From Edolisoma coerulescens (lineage: Eukaryota > Chordata > Aves > Passeriformes > Campephagidae): DNA of 64,000 nt. Made by a program: the position numbers and the translations under genes. The notes below the pieces were generated by a model that worked only from the letters and a program-made list of their open reading frames with translations, had not been told where the DNA came from and searched no databases. Numbering within the stretch: the stretch's first letter is position 1; each line of letters begins with the position of its first letter. This document shows, one piece after another, positions 50,093 to 62,700 of the stretch. Location of the stretch: positions 1,976,465 to 2,040,464 of the forward strand of contig VWZW01004081.1 of NCBI GenBank assembly GCA_013397115.1. The letters run 5' to 3'.

Positions 50093-50903
50093 CTAAAAAA
50101 TATAATGACTGATCTCTACACCTGCACCTAGAGCCTTCTGCAAGGGCCTGTGCTTTGCAGTGCTGGAACACAGGGACACCACGGCAGGGCACGTCAGCCC
50201 AGCCAGTGCCAGCCATGCCATGGCTTGGGTACAATCCCTGTTACTCAGAGACACTCTGCATTTAGATCCTGGCAACAGCACTGCTGGATCAGAGAGCAAA
50301 ACCCCAAACAGAGGTGGCACTGCCACCGCGACATCTGGTGATGCCCATTTAGGATTGCCAATTACCCATTCAGAGCTTTGGGGCACAGTAATTCTTTTTA
50401 ATTGCGTTTGGCATAAAGATGTTCCCCGTGCTTTTCCCAGGGCTGAAATGCCATTTGTGACCTTGAGGGGGCCATGGTGCCTGGGCGAGGACAGCGAGTT
50501 CAGGGCTGTGGGGATGGGCAGTGGCTGCCCCTGGCCCAGCGGTGACAGCGGGGTGGCCCTGGGGCCTTCAGCGTGGTGCTGGGAGCCAGGGGGCCGGGCT
50601 GAGGGGCGGGATGAGCAGGAGAATGAGCCAAACTCTGCAGGCCCGGGGGTCCTGTGCTCCAGAGTTTGCCGGCAGGGCAGTGCCTGCTGCTCTGCCAGCA
50701 GCCCTGAGCCAACACAAACCTGCCCGTGGCAGGACAGCGACTGGGGTCCGCTCTGGAGGCCACCACGAGGGCAGGAGCAGGGGGTCAGCAGTGCTCTCCT
50801 CTCTGGGGTCATGGGCTTTCAGACAGGTCTCAGTATCTCTGAAATATCAGAGGAAGGAATTTCTCCCTCTTTGGATAAAGAGGCTTGCCACCACTTTTTC
50901 TAA
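50093..50903. other. GC-rich tract with long antiparallel open frames
   Basis: A 247-codon plus-strand frame (50160-50903) and a 239-codon minus-strand frame (50093-50812) cover the same GC-rich tract. Neither peptide has a recognisable domain. Both are rich in Gly, Ser, Pro, Ala and Cys, as expected from the base composition. Stop codons are rarer than average here, and I cannot tell selection from composition. No promoter or good splice context was seen, so this is most likely not protein-coding. Confidence 0.15.
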
Positions 50904-52266
50904 ATGAGATGAGAGAGATTCGTGGTTTAACAAGTCACATGTGGATTTTTATTCTGTCCTGCATGCCTTCTCCTCCCTCTGAAGGAAGTTGTTCTCCTGG
51001 CCCCTGAGGTTCTCTTCCCACTCGTCTTCTGTGCAGCAACTTTGTCCTTCTCATAGCAAACTCTAGAAGGGCCTTTTTATTTACTTACCCCTGAAAGTAA
51101 TTTCTCTGGACTTTTATTCTCATCGTATCCTTTGTGTTGGTGTTATAATGAGCAGCAAAATAAATCCTCTTGGGTACAGGAAGATTTTTTCAATAAAGCC
51201 TGATAACCCCTGTATTTGTAAGCATTGAATTCTTTTTTGAACAGGAAGACCTATAAACTATTTTCAATTTTGATGACAGGCATGTATAAATCAGTGGCCT
51301 CTTATCATTTCAGAACTTCACTCTGATGCACCTTCTTCCTAGGGCAAATGTATATGAAATAAGCTTATCCTTATCTTCTGAAACAGGCTTGCTTGTTACA
51401 GGAATCTACTTCCTTTGCTTTTGATGACATCTTTCCATTGGCCTTAATGGAGAAACACAACTTCTGAAAGTTTATAACCTACTCAGGCATGGTATCTCTG
51501 AGAATCCACTTAATTCCTTCCCTCTTTTTATTTTTTCTTTTTTAAACTTATTATAACTTTGCTGTAGTCTGGACTGATATTATATAAACCTGCCTAAAAG
51601 GACAATGTGATTAGAAAACTTTCTTTAGCTTCAAGCCTGAATACCACTCAATTTTTTTCTAGCTCTTGCTCAGTAAGAATGTTTTCCAGTTTGAATTTGC
51701 CATGCTGCCTTCCTTCTTCTGGGATTCAAAAGCATCTGCTGGTTTCTACAAGTGAAACACAGGTGCATCAGTGCACCTACATCTCCCCTCCCTGATAAAA
51801 ACACTTTTCAACAAAACAAAATACCAATGAAACAAAACCAATCCAAATCAAGCAGGAAAACATAGGAGTCTTGTATCGGCAGTAGAACATTAGTCTGTTC
51901 CTCTCCCCCACTTCCCATGTACCCTGAAAATAAACCCAGAGTGTTTCTAAAGAAGATACTTGCACTGCAGTGGAAGAATTTGTGCTGCTTTGAGCCTGTG
52001 TAATGAAAAACCCTTCTCATAAAACTGTTTGCTGGGGGAAGACCAGCAAAATGTTGTGATTGATGTGAAGCATATGATACAAAAGTGCCAGTGACATTGA
52101 GATACTGCAGTGCCAGCCCCTCAAAGGTGATTTAACCTGAATCTGCAGAAAGAGCTGCCTGAGTATCAGTAGTGGTTGTGGGAGAGATTTGGGAGCAGTT
52201 GTTTACTAACAGCCAGGGAATGCCTGAAAGTTGCTCTCCCCAGAGAATTGTTACCCATTTTCACAG
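50904..52266. other. Unique AT-rich non-coding DNA, no gene seen
   Basis: Frames are at most about 70 codons in this interval. A TACTAAC string at 52204-52210 matches the ideal branch-point sequence and precedes the exon-like segment at 52267, but other AG dinucleotides intervene. Confidence 0.5.
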
Positions 52267-52377
52267 CTGCTAAAACACATTCTAGCTTCCCAGAGGGAAA
52301 TGCTTATGGTCCCAAGTGGCAAAGAACTGTTGAATATCATCCATCTATCTGCCTTTTTATCTACCTGTCGAGGACAG
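52267..52377 (+). other. Candidate exon (111 bases, 37 codons, phase 0)
   Basis: The acceptor ACCCATTTTCACAG precedes the segment, and GGACAG followed by GTAAGG closes it. One frame is open throughout, and the length is a multiple of three, so it would be a phase-0 cassette. The peptide begins LLKHILASQREM, is leucine-rich and is not recognised. An alternative acceptor CTCCCCAG at 52243 would extend it by 23 bases in a frame that is also open. The donor lies inside a perfect short hairpin. No family match is known to me, so the exon is unproven. Confidence 0.25.
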
Positions 52378-52380
52378 GTA
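52362..52380. repeat. Perfect inverted repeat with two CAGGTA boxes
   Basis: TACCTGTC and GACAGGTA form an 8-base-pair stem around a GAG loop. Each arm carries a CAGGTA element, the type bound by ZEB/Snail-class zinc-finger repressors. The right arm also contains the donor-like GTAAGG junction, so folding in RNA would mask that site. Confidence 0.6.
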
Positions 52381-53080
52381 AGGGAGCAGGCATGCCCATT
52401 GCTTATGGAAGCACTAGAATCCCCTTTCTTCTTTGTAAAAACGGCAGAGTTTCATTCAAAGGAGGGTGTGCTGTCACCCAGCATAACTATCAGCTCATCA
52501 GAAAGGTAAAACACATCAGGCTGAGGGATCCAGTGTGGAAGGAGGCCCCAGGGTCTGCATGGCAGCACTAACAGGCAGCAGTGAGGTAGCCCGTGCCACC
52601 TGCTGCCTGCTCTAGAGAGCTCTGGGAGCTGAGCTGGCTGCAAGTGCTGCCTGCAAGGGTTCCTGAGCCTGGAACCCCTGTGGTCTCTCAAAAGCTGCTG
52701 CTCTAACACGTGAGATCACTTGTGCTGCAGCAGAGGAATGTATCAAACCTACTGATGCAGCACTGCCAGAAACCCCAAGTGAAGGCAGACATCCCTGCAG
52801 CCTCACCGGTGTCCCCGTGCTCCTGCTCAAAGACGGGACTGACCGAACACTCACGGCATTTCATAAAAATCATGTCCTAGTCTAGATCAGGACTTGGAAA
52901 GCAAATCCTCTCTGTAAGTGCACAGAGAAGGGCACAGGCTAATGACAGGAGCGGCAGGATGTCCAACTCTGCTTCCTGCGCCAGGCTTCCACAGCCTCAC
53001 CCCTCTGAGAGGGCATCGCTTGTGACGGGCAGGAACCAGAGCTGGAGCCGTGAGCAAGCAGAGCTCAGGAATGTGTGTTA
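52381..53080. other. Unique non-coding DNA, no gene seen
   Basis: A mildly GC-richer interval. The minus strand has 80- and 85-codon overlapping frames without domain features. No repeat recognised. Confidence 0.5.
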
Positions 53081-53480
53081 GACCCTAATTAGGACTGACT
53101 GGCTCTTAAAAGACATTAGTTAGAGTTTTTCCTTTAAAAATGCTTGAACTCAAAGCTGAATTCAGTATTTCTTGATTTATTATAATTGAATGTGCTCAGA
53201 CACAGAAGTTTTATGAAACTAATTACCTACTGTCTCTACTGGAAGTAAATATTGAAGGCAAGAACAATAAACATGGGCTGAAGTGTACTATGCAAATAAC
53301 ATGTATAATTACCAGTTAAACCCATGCAGTCTGTTAATCACTATGTGGGTTTAGATGGTATTCACAGCAAAGCAAAGGCAATATGACAGGAGAAGGCTCT
53401 CTGTGTTTCCGTCCCTCATCACAAATAACAATTCATGAAGAAATATGTTAATCTGTCTGTATCCTGTGTCTCATCATTGC
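53081..53480. promoter_or_regulatory. AT-rich putative conserved non-coding element
   Basis: It starts with the 10-base palindrome CCTAATTAGG (53084-53093), a homeodomain-dimer type site. It includes an exact POU octamer ATGCAAAT (53290-53297) and further TTAAT/ATTA cores. The block has almost no CpG, no simple repeat and no long open frame. This pattern is typical of conserved developmental enhancers. The call is inferred from texture and motifs only. Confidence 0.4.
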
Positions 53481-54016
53481 AACATAAAGGGTAAGAAAAT
53501 TTCTTCTTTGCCAAATCCCAGCTGCTTTAATCTTCCCAGGGACTGCTTTTCTAAGAGTACAGAGTAAGGCTTGGGTCACTAGTACAATGCATAAAGCAGA
53601 GGGAGATTTTTCAGAAGCTGTGGGCTCTAAAGAAAATCTAATCCTACCAATGGTAACAAAGTGGAGTTCTAAGCACTTCTTGAAACCCTAATGGGTTTAC
53701 TATTTATTTTCCTGAATTTAAAAAAATGATGAGGAATATAGCTGAAGGAAAAAATACTGTAAAAAGTGAAGATAATCTGAAAAAATACCTTCATAACAGC
53801 ATTGCTCAGTAGAAAAAACAAACCCAAAGTATCCCTGGTCTATTAGAAATAAATCCAGGAAGGGATCTGAGGTGAGCAGGGAGATTCTGCATTGGGAAAG
53901 ACAGAAGGGCAAGGCTTGTGTGTGTTGAGTTGGGGCAGCTGTGAGAGGTGTCGAGTGTCCAAAGTTTTTGGGGACTCTTTCTTGGAGAAAATATTTAGAA
54001 AGGGGATTCAAATAAT
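53481..54016. other. Unique AT-rich non-coding DNA, no gene seen
   Basis: A 97-codon minus-strand frame lacks any domain. The sequence leads directly into the (CTTTTT)n tract. Confidence 0.5.
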
Positions 54017-54083
54017 CTTTTTCTTTTTCTTTTTCTTTTTCTTTCTTTTTCTTTTTCTTTTTCTTTTTCTTTTTCTTTTTCCC
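54017..54083. repeat. (CTTTTT)n hexanucleotide microsatellite
   Basis: Eleven or so CTTTTT units with one shortened unit (CTTT) in the middle, ending in CCCTCCCC. The plus strand is purely pyrimidine, so it may adopt triplex or other non-B structure. It encodes only a Phe-Leu repeat in chance frames. Confidence 0.95.
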
Positions 54084-55720
54084 TCCCCTTGTTCCTGTTG
54101 GGAAATGTTTATAGAGCTGCTCGAGATCCTGGCATATATTTCCAACCTCCTCTTGTTCCAGGAGGTTTGGCTCAGCTCTTGACCTCTTCTCAGATGGGCT
54201 GTGATTTCAGTTTCTCTCTTGACAACAGCAGCCTTAAATAAGAAAAACTTCCTCCCTGGACAGCGTCCTACATTTCAGGCTGCAGCACTGTCTCCATGGC
54301 TGACCTCGTGCAGCCAGCAGCAGCTCCTGGGCAAGCAGCACAGCTGGGCTATTTTTGGCAGCCCAGAGCTCTTGCCTGGGGGGCCGGGGCCCCTTCTCCA
54401 GTGCAGAGGGAGCTGGAAAGCCAGGCCTGTCCATGCAGGCACCCATCGCCATCGGCGCCTCTGCCAGCGGGAGCAGGGAGCAGCAGCTCCTAAAAATATC
54501 CAGAAGGAAACAAGGGGCTAATGCTGCTGGCTTGTGAGCTGGGAAGATGCATTATTCATGGTGTGCAGAGACAAGAGAGGGAGAGAAGATGCCTGGCAAA
54601 GCCCCCAGAATGGCTTATTTACCCCTGAGTAAAAACTTAGGTTTGTTGAGTAGACGCCATAAATTTAGGAGGACTCCTGAAATGTCCAGATGTTTCTGAG
54701 CAGATGAATAATGTTCTCTTTCTGAAAGCTTACTGAATCTTTTATCATTTTATGCACTGTTTGCAGGGGCAGGTCTTCTGAATGAACAACAGTAAATAGC
54801 AACCTCTGGTACTGCCAAAGGCACCCAGCAAGGGAGGGGAGCCAGGGACTTCCAGAAAACCTAAGGGTGTCAGGAGGGTGGCTGTAGTGAAGACCACTGT
54901 TAAATAGCCAGAAAATAAGCGTTAAATTAATGAGTTAAACTTCTCTTAGGAGTCTGAAGGTAGCTGTGCTCTGAGAGGGTGGTTGAGCACCAGAGCTGTG
55001 CCCTCAGACACAGCTGCAGCAGAGCAAGGTGCTGCACTCTTGGGCAGCCAGGCCTCCAAAACGGATTCTGGAGTGAAGGCAGAAATTGAGTCAGCTCTCT
55101 GTTGAACCGATTCCACGTTTTTGTCAGTTTGGAAATAGTTTCTTCTGCGTGGTAATCCTTTAGCAATGCAACCCCACTTAGACCAATTTAAACTGAAAGG
55201 AAAAGATTTCCCAATGAGAGCTCTGCCAGCAGAGCAGGACAGCAGGACCAGATTTATATCTTTACCTTGTTTGCTATCTGGAGGCTTTACGCTCTCACCT
55301 GATTAGGCTCTCTCCTGTGAGATTCCCTGAGCGCTTGAAACAGAAAATGTCACTAACCTTGGGCCTGCTGACAGGACTGGGCTGCCTCTTGGGCAGTGGC
55401 TTTCTGTGTTTATTGTGTTATCTGTGTTTCTGTTTTTATTATCTCTGCAAACCGCCCTGCATCTCCTCTGTGCACTGCTGGGTCAGTGCCAGCCACATGT
55501 ATTTAATGAATTGAGCTGGCTTCCATGGTTTAATTATTTTGTGGATTTCTTTCCAGATTCTGTTTTCCTCTGTTCTTGCCTAAAAACTTAGTTTACTTGA
55601 GTTCTCAGTCTCTGTGTGTGCTTTCTTCACTGATGAAAAAAGAGCCTGTAATGATTCTGAGTGTATATACACATATATGCTTGTTCTCTTTGTATGTTCA
55701 TACTTTCCTACAGCTACTCC
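54084..55720. other. Unique non-coding DNA, no gene seen
   Basis: A GC-richer patch at 54200-54520 has three overlapping frames of up to 106 codons. At 55317-55514 a 65-codon frame reads as a hydrophobic Leu/Cys-rich stretch resembling a membrane segment, but T-rich codons explain this. No repeat family recognised. Confidence 0.5.
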
Positions 55721-55776
55721 CACACGCACACACACACACATATGTATATATATATATATATATGTATATACACACA
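55721..55776. repeat. (CA)n/(TA)n compound microsatellite
   Basis: A CA run (interrupted by one CG) passes into a TATG/TA run and back to CACA. Alternating purine-pyrimidine sequence of this kind can form Z-DNA and is often length-polymorphic. Confidence 0.95.
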
Positions 55777-58700
55777 GATAGCTATGTGCAGTCAAAATGA
55801 GATTTATCTCACTTGCTAAAGCCACCAGCAGGCATTGTAGTGCAGCAGCCTTGATACACTGGTCACATTTACAGTGCCAGTAAATGTGACTGACTCCAGC
55901 CAAGCCTGACTGCTCAGGACTGATGCCCCAGGAGCTGGATGTGACAGAGCCTCTCTCCCCTCATCCCCCAGCTCTCCCTTTGCTCTCATGCTGCCATCCT
56001 TGCACATCAACTCGAGTAGCTACAAGCTGGCTGCAACCTAACACCAGCTCAAATCATGCCCAGGATGCAGCAACAGCATTTGTTGCTGCTTGATTTTAAA
56101 GAATACCTGCAAGAGGGGGAGATGGCATCAGCACCCATCCTTTGTGACTCAGCTGGTGCAGTGGCATGGGAAGCAGCACAGCTCCTTCACAGCTCCTCCT
56201 CCCCCAGCTTCAACCCAAACCTCTCAAGCTAGGCTCTTGGAAGCTGGGAGTTGCTCATCACATCAATCCTTTGCTGCCATGGACCAAAGCAAATGAACAT
56301 TCGTAGGTCATGAAGAGAAAGTCATTGACCCAAAGGGCAAAAGAGATTCCCAGGGCAGATTTTTGAGGAGACACAGGTGGGTGGCTTATCAGTCAGTGCA
56401 TCCTTCAGGGAAAGGGCCCTTGGGACTGGACACACTGTTTACACACATCACATTAATGAGCTGTCAGCTAAAACCCAAGAACCAGCCTGGGACGTGAGGC
56501 AGGACCTGAAGCCTCTCTTGCCAGCTCAGCTTCATCTTCACTGCATCACCACTGACACCTCTCCCCACTTCATGCAATAATGTCCCATTGCCAGGATATC
56601 TGTCATTTTTATCAGTTCCTGCATCTCAGCTGCTCAAAACTTCCTGCTAGTGTCATTTAGCCTCTCTCATCTCATAGATAGCTCCTAGCTGCTAATATAT
56701 ACTAACAATTTTCACAGTCGCCTGCTTTCCATCTGTTACAGCATCACTGCTGCTTTTTTTTCTAACTTCCTCTATGATCTCAGCTTGCCTTTGTTGAAGT
56801 TACACACTTTTTCATCCTTACTGTGAATTTTTGGTTTTTTGGACATCAAATAAAATGTCTCTAAACATTTTCAGCTCTCAATCATATTTCCTTTGATTTC
56901 AGTTCCTTCTTGCGGATGATTCAATTCATAACAGGTTTCAGGCTGGTGAAACTGGTGTTTCAGAGGTGCAGATATGGCTGGGCTAGATTTTTTTCAGGGT
57001 ACAAAACGGATGTAATGCAGTCATGCTGTCTTGAACCCAAGTGGTTTTTAACTTTCAACCCATGTGGTCAATCCTTTAGCTGCCAGTGTAACACTCCCAG
57101 AACACTTGGAGCAACACCTTTAGAGTTACAAAATGTCATTTATAATTTCAAACCGTTCTGACCTTTAAGTATGATGATGTGAGTCTTCCAGCAGCTGTCT
57201 CCCACTTGGCAGCCTGCCTGAGAGCTCCCTGGTACAGACAGGTGAGGGAGGAGCCCAAGTTCTCAGTCTCTTGTGTGATTTGCCTGTCCTTAGCAGGCAC
57301 CAGGTAACACCTGATCTTGTCTGTTGCTCCTTCGGCCCATGAGCTCTGTGCCTCAGTGTTGTCTGACTCACATCTGGCTAATACAACCTCTGCTCAATTA
57401 TGTGCTACTGCTTCTTTTTATCCAGCTGATGCTCCCCAGGTCATCAGAACCACTTTGTGCGATTGAGTCCCATGAACCTTTTGGGTTTCAGAAGCAGAAA
57501 GATCAAAAATATTTTCACAAATTACCAGCTCCAGTTCCTTGTGTTTAATCGCCAGGCATGTAGCATCTGTGACTCACAATAAAAAAAAATTCTCTTCGAT
57601 TCCCTTGGTTTCTTGACCTCAAGCAGAGTCAATTCAAACTTTAAATTCATCCCACGTCTAAGGTCTCCCTGTCCTCAGGTGCAGAAGGTATTCCAGACTT
57701 GCCTGAGGACATTTGCATTCAGGATTGTGGCTCTCAGGGAACATCTCAAGAGGAGCATCCCCAGGTGGCCCAGTCTTCAGGGCCCATGCACCTGATGTGC
57801 TTCTGCCTCAGTGAGGAGCTGCAGACCCTGGGGGTTTCTTTTTTTGCTGAATAGGAGGGCAAGTGATGCTGGGCAGCACCAGAGGAGACAGTAACAGTGC
57901 TATGATCAATGGCAGGTCACCTGATGCCTGGGATTAACCACAGGTACAGATCTAGCAATAGGCAGAAGAGAAGCGCTGAGGACTTTGCAGCACTCAGTGG
58001 AAATCCTGCATCCTTTTTATTAGGATGATAAAAGAGATGAGGTGTTAAGTGAGAAGGATGTGTGCTGAAGACATCAAAAAAAGTATCAGCTACTTCACCA
58101 GCAGTCATGGTTCTGAGTGAGGGGTTTGGGTGCTTGGACAAAAAGGGTCACTAAGAGATCACGTCTATAATGGCTCTGAGGAGCCTTCAGAGATAAATGG
58201 CAAATTTCATACAGATTGCTGATTTCCTAAGACAGATTTCATTCTTAGGCAGTGAAAACAAAATTTTCATAGTCAGAGAATTTTTTACTGAAGTGCAAAT
58301 TGAAACAGCTAAACGGTGTTTATGCATGTGTATGCATATAAATATGTATCAACTTCCCTTCCTCACTTGACATGATTGCAAAAGAAATTCCCATTCTGAC
58401 TTTTCACACCCACATGAGTACAGAAAGAAGGAATTTAAAGGTTGCTTAAATTTATGTATCCACTGTGAAATTCCTGAGTATTGAAAAGTACATTTTGCTG
58501 AAGAGATACGAGTGCTATGTAATTTACTGTTTGAGGACTTCCAACTGAAATGTTGCTGTACATCATTTAACACTTTTCACTGAGTGGGAGTTCACCTTGC
58601 TTATCTCTGGCCAGAAGTTTGCAGTGTTATTCTCTGTGCATCAGCTGCCCTCTACAATGGAATCAGGAGCATTAAACTGGTGTTACATAAAAGTCAATTA

Positions 58701-59439
58701 GTGCTCAGCAATCCCTAAAAGAGCATGAAGGAACTTCTTGCCTTCAACAGACAAGAATGTGATTGTTTGCTATTAATATTAATGGTATTGCTGTGGGCAA
58801 TAGATCTTCAGGGATCTGAGAAGTGTGATATGCAAAATGTGGAGGTATAAATCCAATACATAAAAGAAAGGAACAGAAAATCCACAGCTGTGATAAACCT
58901 TTGTCATCAGCACCAACAGCCTCTTTTCAGAGAGCGTGGTGGCTCAGGAGGAGCAACCACATCCCACTGCCTGCCAAATCAAATCCCTGACTGCTTTTTC
59001 CCAGAAGTCGGTCCCTCTCTGATGAAAATGCTGCACTGACCTGCAGGGGATATCCCTGTTCCATGGACAGCCATGATCCCTGCCGAGCTCCCCAGAGCTG
59101 GTCCTGCTTCCTCCTCAGCCTCTGCCCATGTTGCTCTTGGACATGGCACAGACTGATGAAGCCTCAGGAGCTAAAGTAGGACTTCTACTGAGGAGCCCTG
59201 CACCTTTCACAGAAATAGGCTTGGAAAACTCAATTAGCCATGTCCTGGTTTCTCTGGGCTCCTGCCTGGGCCAGCCTTGACTGCGGGAATGCTGAGGCTA
59301 ATGGAAGAAATATTGAAAAGGCTCAGGATGAACCTGAATTCAAGGCCAGGAATACTCACAAGGGATTTCCACATTGTGCAGATTACATATATCAAATTGA
59401 ATTCGATTTCCTTGCTGGTTGGCACAACTGGCTTATCAT
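55777..59439. other. Unique non-coding DNA, no gene seen
   Basis: Frames remain below about 85 codons. At about 57181-57241 a weak acceptor and a GTGAGG donor would define a 50-base exon, but the pyrimidine tract is poor. At 57873-57895 a CAGCACC and GACAG pair resembles a REST site with abnormal spacing. No interspersed repeat recognised. Confidence 0.5.
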
Positions 59440-59720
59440 CCTGAATGTGTAGCTGTAAATAAATAAATACATTTTCCTTATGCTTTGTGGATAAATGTCA
59501 GAAATTTGACTTTTCTGTCTTGGAGAGCAAGCCCCGCAGATGATTATACAGCCGGAAAACATATGTCAAAGAAGATGTTTCATAGCTCCAGCCCTCACTG
59601 AATTAACAGGTGGCTCAAAAGGCCGCAGTCATTATTTGAATTGCTTTCATGCTACCAGCTTTTTAAAGAAAACTTTACGACAGCAAAACAACAGACTTCA
59701 TTTGCCACAAGTCTGGTAAA
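59440..59720. promoter_or_regulatory. Weak candidate conserved non-coding element
   Basis: The tract is AT-rich and repeat-poor apart from a short TAAA run at its start. It has a GATTATAC string and ATTTGAATTG-like cores and no meaningful open frame. It resembles the block at 53.1 kb but without its hallmark palindrome or octamer. Confidence 0.25.
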
Positions 59721-62700
59721 CAGAATGAAAAGATTAAGAAGAAAGAGAAAATATCAAGGATGACACTGCAGCAGCTCCATCTCTCCTGAATTCACCACTG
59801 CCAGTTATGTCAGGCCAGCTCTTCCTCTTTAAGTTAAAACTGTTTTGTTTAAGAACAACTTCATTTCCCAGAACACATGTGCTGGGAAATCCAAGCTGGA
59901 TTTTTTCAAATGGGTAAGGGTCAGAGGTTCAAAGCAACTAAAGAGCAGTAAAGGAGTCATATTCAGACAGCCTAGAACCCACTAAGGCTGCATGCCCAGG
60001 GCTGCTCGTTGACCAGCTCTTAAGTCTGTAGAGCACAGACAGTGTTCAGCTCTGGCACCTCATGGAATTTATTTCAACCCTAAGCCCAAATGTTGTCATT
60101 AGTGGCACTGCCCATATTTAGGTAAATTGATACCTATTTCCCAATGCCTAAACAAACACTTGTGTGTAAACAATGTCAGACAGAGCTTCCTACCATTCCT
60201 GGCCCTATGGAAATTGTGTACCCAGACCAGCAAGGAACAGATGTCCTGGTGACTTGGTGTGGGTCAGCCCCATCTGTGCTGTTCCCTTCCTCCCCTGACC
60301 CTGAAAAAACATTGACCTTCATGAGCAGGAGGGAATACTTTCATTTAGAAAATGTGCGGTGCTGTAATAAACTTAATCTTTATTAGCTGGTGCACATAGA
60401 GCAAAGTTTGCAGTAATTGTACCTTGACTCAATAGATTAAAAAAGAATAAAATCACTTTACATTTGCCCTTGATATAGAGCATAAAGAAATAGAAAGAAT
60501 CTACATATAAAGAATTTAGTACTGCTTATGAAACCTAAAAGCTAAGTTCAGAGAAAGTTGTGCCAAGATCAGGAACATCCAAACGTGTCCCTGGATGTTC
60601 TTAGATCTGTAGCAGACACCAAAAAGGACTTAAATGTATAAACTCAACAGCCATCACAAGGGCAGATCAAAATCACTGGTTGTGATGAACCACCTCAAAC
60701 TGGCAAGTGTGGCAAGCCCCAGGGTGTGCTCTGCTGGGATAGAGGCCTGGGAAGGAGAAGCGTGAGAGCCTTGTCCCAGCCCCAGTCCCATTGCCAGCCC
60801 ACACCTCTCTGAGCAGTGGCAGGGCAGTCGGCTCTTGGTTCTGTCACAGATGGGGACATTTTGTTCAAAGAACTGTTCCTGATTTCTATGAGTAATGTGT
60901 TTTCTCCAGGCTTCATCTTGCAACAACTGCTCCATAAATCACGTTCAAGAGAAAATGTTTAGAAAAGCAACCAAAAGCTGTACAACTTAAGGCTTTTGCT
61001 AACCATTGACAAAGCTCTGTAAATGTGCAGCACATACACAAATGCTGTACCTTTAACTTATTTAATTATCCAGGAGTGGTCACCAGTTTTGGTAAACATC
61101 GCAAGCAAAGGTGAACCAGCCAATTTTTTTGACTGTGTTTGCATCAGATCACATCCTGCTGCAACTGCTCATGTAACTGTCATTAAATACATGATTAATT
61201 CACAGCAGTAAAATACAGAGAAGGGGTCAAGGAATTCACATTGTGGAGAAACTGAGTGGTTTGAGGGCCATTGACTCAGAAAAAGACCCATTTTGCCTGC
61301 TCAAAAACCCCACAAACCAATAAGTGGAAAAAACTCCACCCACTAACAAAAATCTAAACCAAATCCTCTCAGTTCAGCTTCATTCTGTGGTTCAAATGAT
61401 CAGGAACAACAACATCACACATCTTCTGGTCTATACCTCCCTGGCTGTTCTAATTAATAGTGGCCTGCGGCAGTATTTATTTCTTAGCTCATGAGATAAT
61501 AGGTTATTGATTGATCTGGGAGCTAATAGCCAAGGTTATGTCTCACATAAGAAGTGATTGTGTGGATTGAAGTTCATCATTGATCCTGTTTCCACACACT
61601 CAGGGGGATCACACATTTAACTGTCACATAAATAAGAACAAAAGACCCTTAATGACATTTATTGACTTCCAGAGATGTGATTCCTCACTTGCACCCACCA
61701 CCAGTCACTGTGGTCAGCCCACATCTTGCCACTGGCTTAGGGCTGGTACTTTCAGTTCAGTGGCTCTTCCCTGCCACGAGCAGGGAAATAGGAAGAGCTA
61801 TTTATGCTGGAGTCTACTACTCCTGCAAGGATGTTCTGGATAGCACTGCCTGTTCACCCTGTGGCATTGCCATCTCACCACAGCAACCATGGTGAAACTC
61901 GGGAACCAGAGAGGAATGAAACAGCCAAAGAAGTCTTTTAAAGGACTATAAAAGGTTTGGGAGAGATTAAAATCAGAAATGAATGGAGTCAGAAACGCAG
62001 CGTGGAATTGAACACAAATATCGAACAGCAGGCACATGACTGGAACTGCAGAACTGGGAACAACTTAGAGCTTCCATTCTAATGAAAGCTTCAGGATCAT
62101 GAAATCTGGTCTCATTGCAGAATATTTGGTAAAAAACATTTATTTCAGTTATATAACTTTGGCTGTTCCAAGTCTTAACATCCAGAACCGAAAACCTTAT
62201 TAAAATACGTGTTTCTGAAATGTGTTTCACAAACATGGAGGCTTCAAGGATTTGATATAGTTCTGCAAGATGGTTTGAGTTCCTCTGAATTGGGATATTC
62301 AGAATGAGAAATAGTCTGGCAAAACAAAAATATAACCAAAACCTAAACCAAAACCAACCAAAAAAGCCCCAAAACACCAAACAAAACCAAAAACTAAAAT
62401 AAAAGGAAATTGAATAAATTGAAATATCTGCTTTGTTTATATGGAACCAAAATTAAAATGACCATTTTATAACATTTTGAACTGTTCTAATAGCTGACAG
62501 AACCAGTTCCTCTACTATTCATCCCTCTACCGATTCATACCTGTATAATTAATTACTTTAGTTTACTCTCTATTAGGAGTCATCTGGAGACTGCTGCTGA
62601 AAACCAAATGCTGAAGAGTCCCTAACCTTCTCTTGCAGCCTTATGTTAGTGTTACTGAGAAATGCCATTTGTTTTTTCCTGGCCTCTGATTTTCCCAGCC

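Noticed and set aside
55317..55514. 65-codon frame with a hydrophobic Leu/Cys/Phe-rich core resembling a membrane protein
   Set aside because: T-rich sequence produces Leu, Phe and Cys codons by composition, and no start, splice or family support exists.
57873..57895. REST/NRSF-like half sites CAGCACC and GACAG
   Set aside because: Half-site spacing does not fit the canonical element and the right half is degenerate.
59239..59260. TGTCCTGGTTTCTCTGGG resembling an LTR start
   Set aside because: Similarity stops after about a dozen bases and the downstream GAGTTAATT block typical of that LTR is missing.
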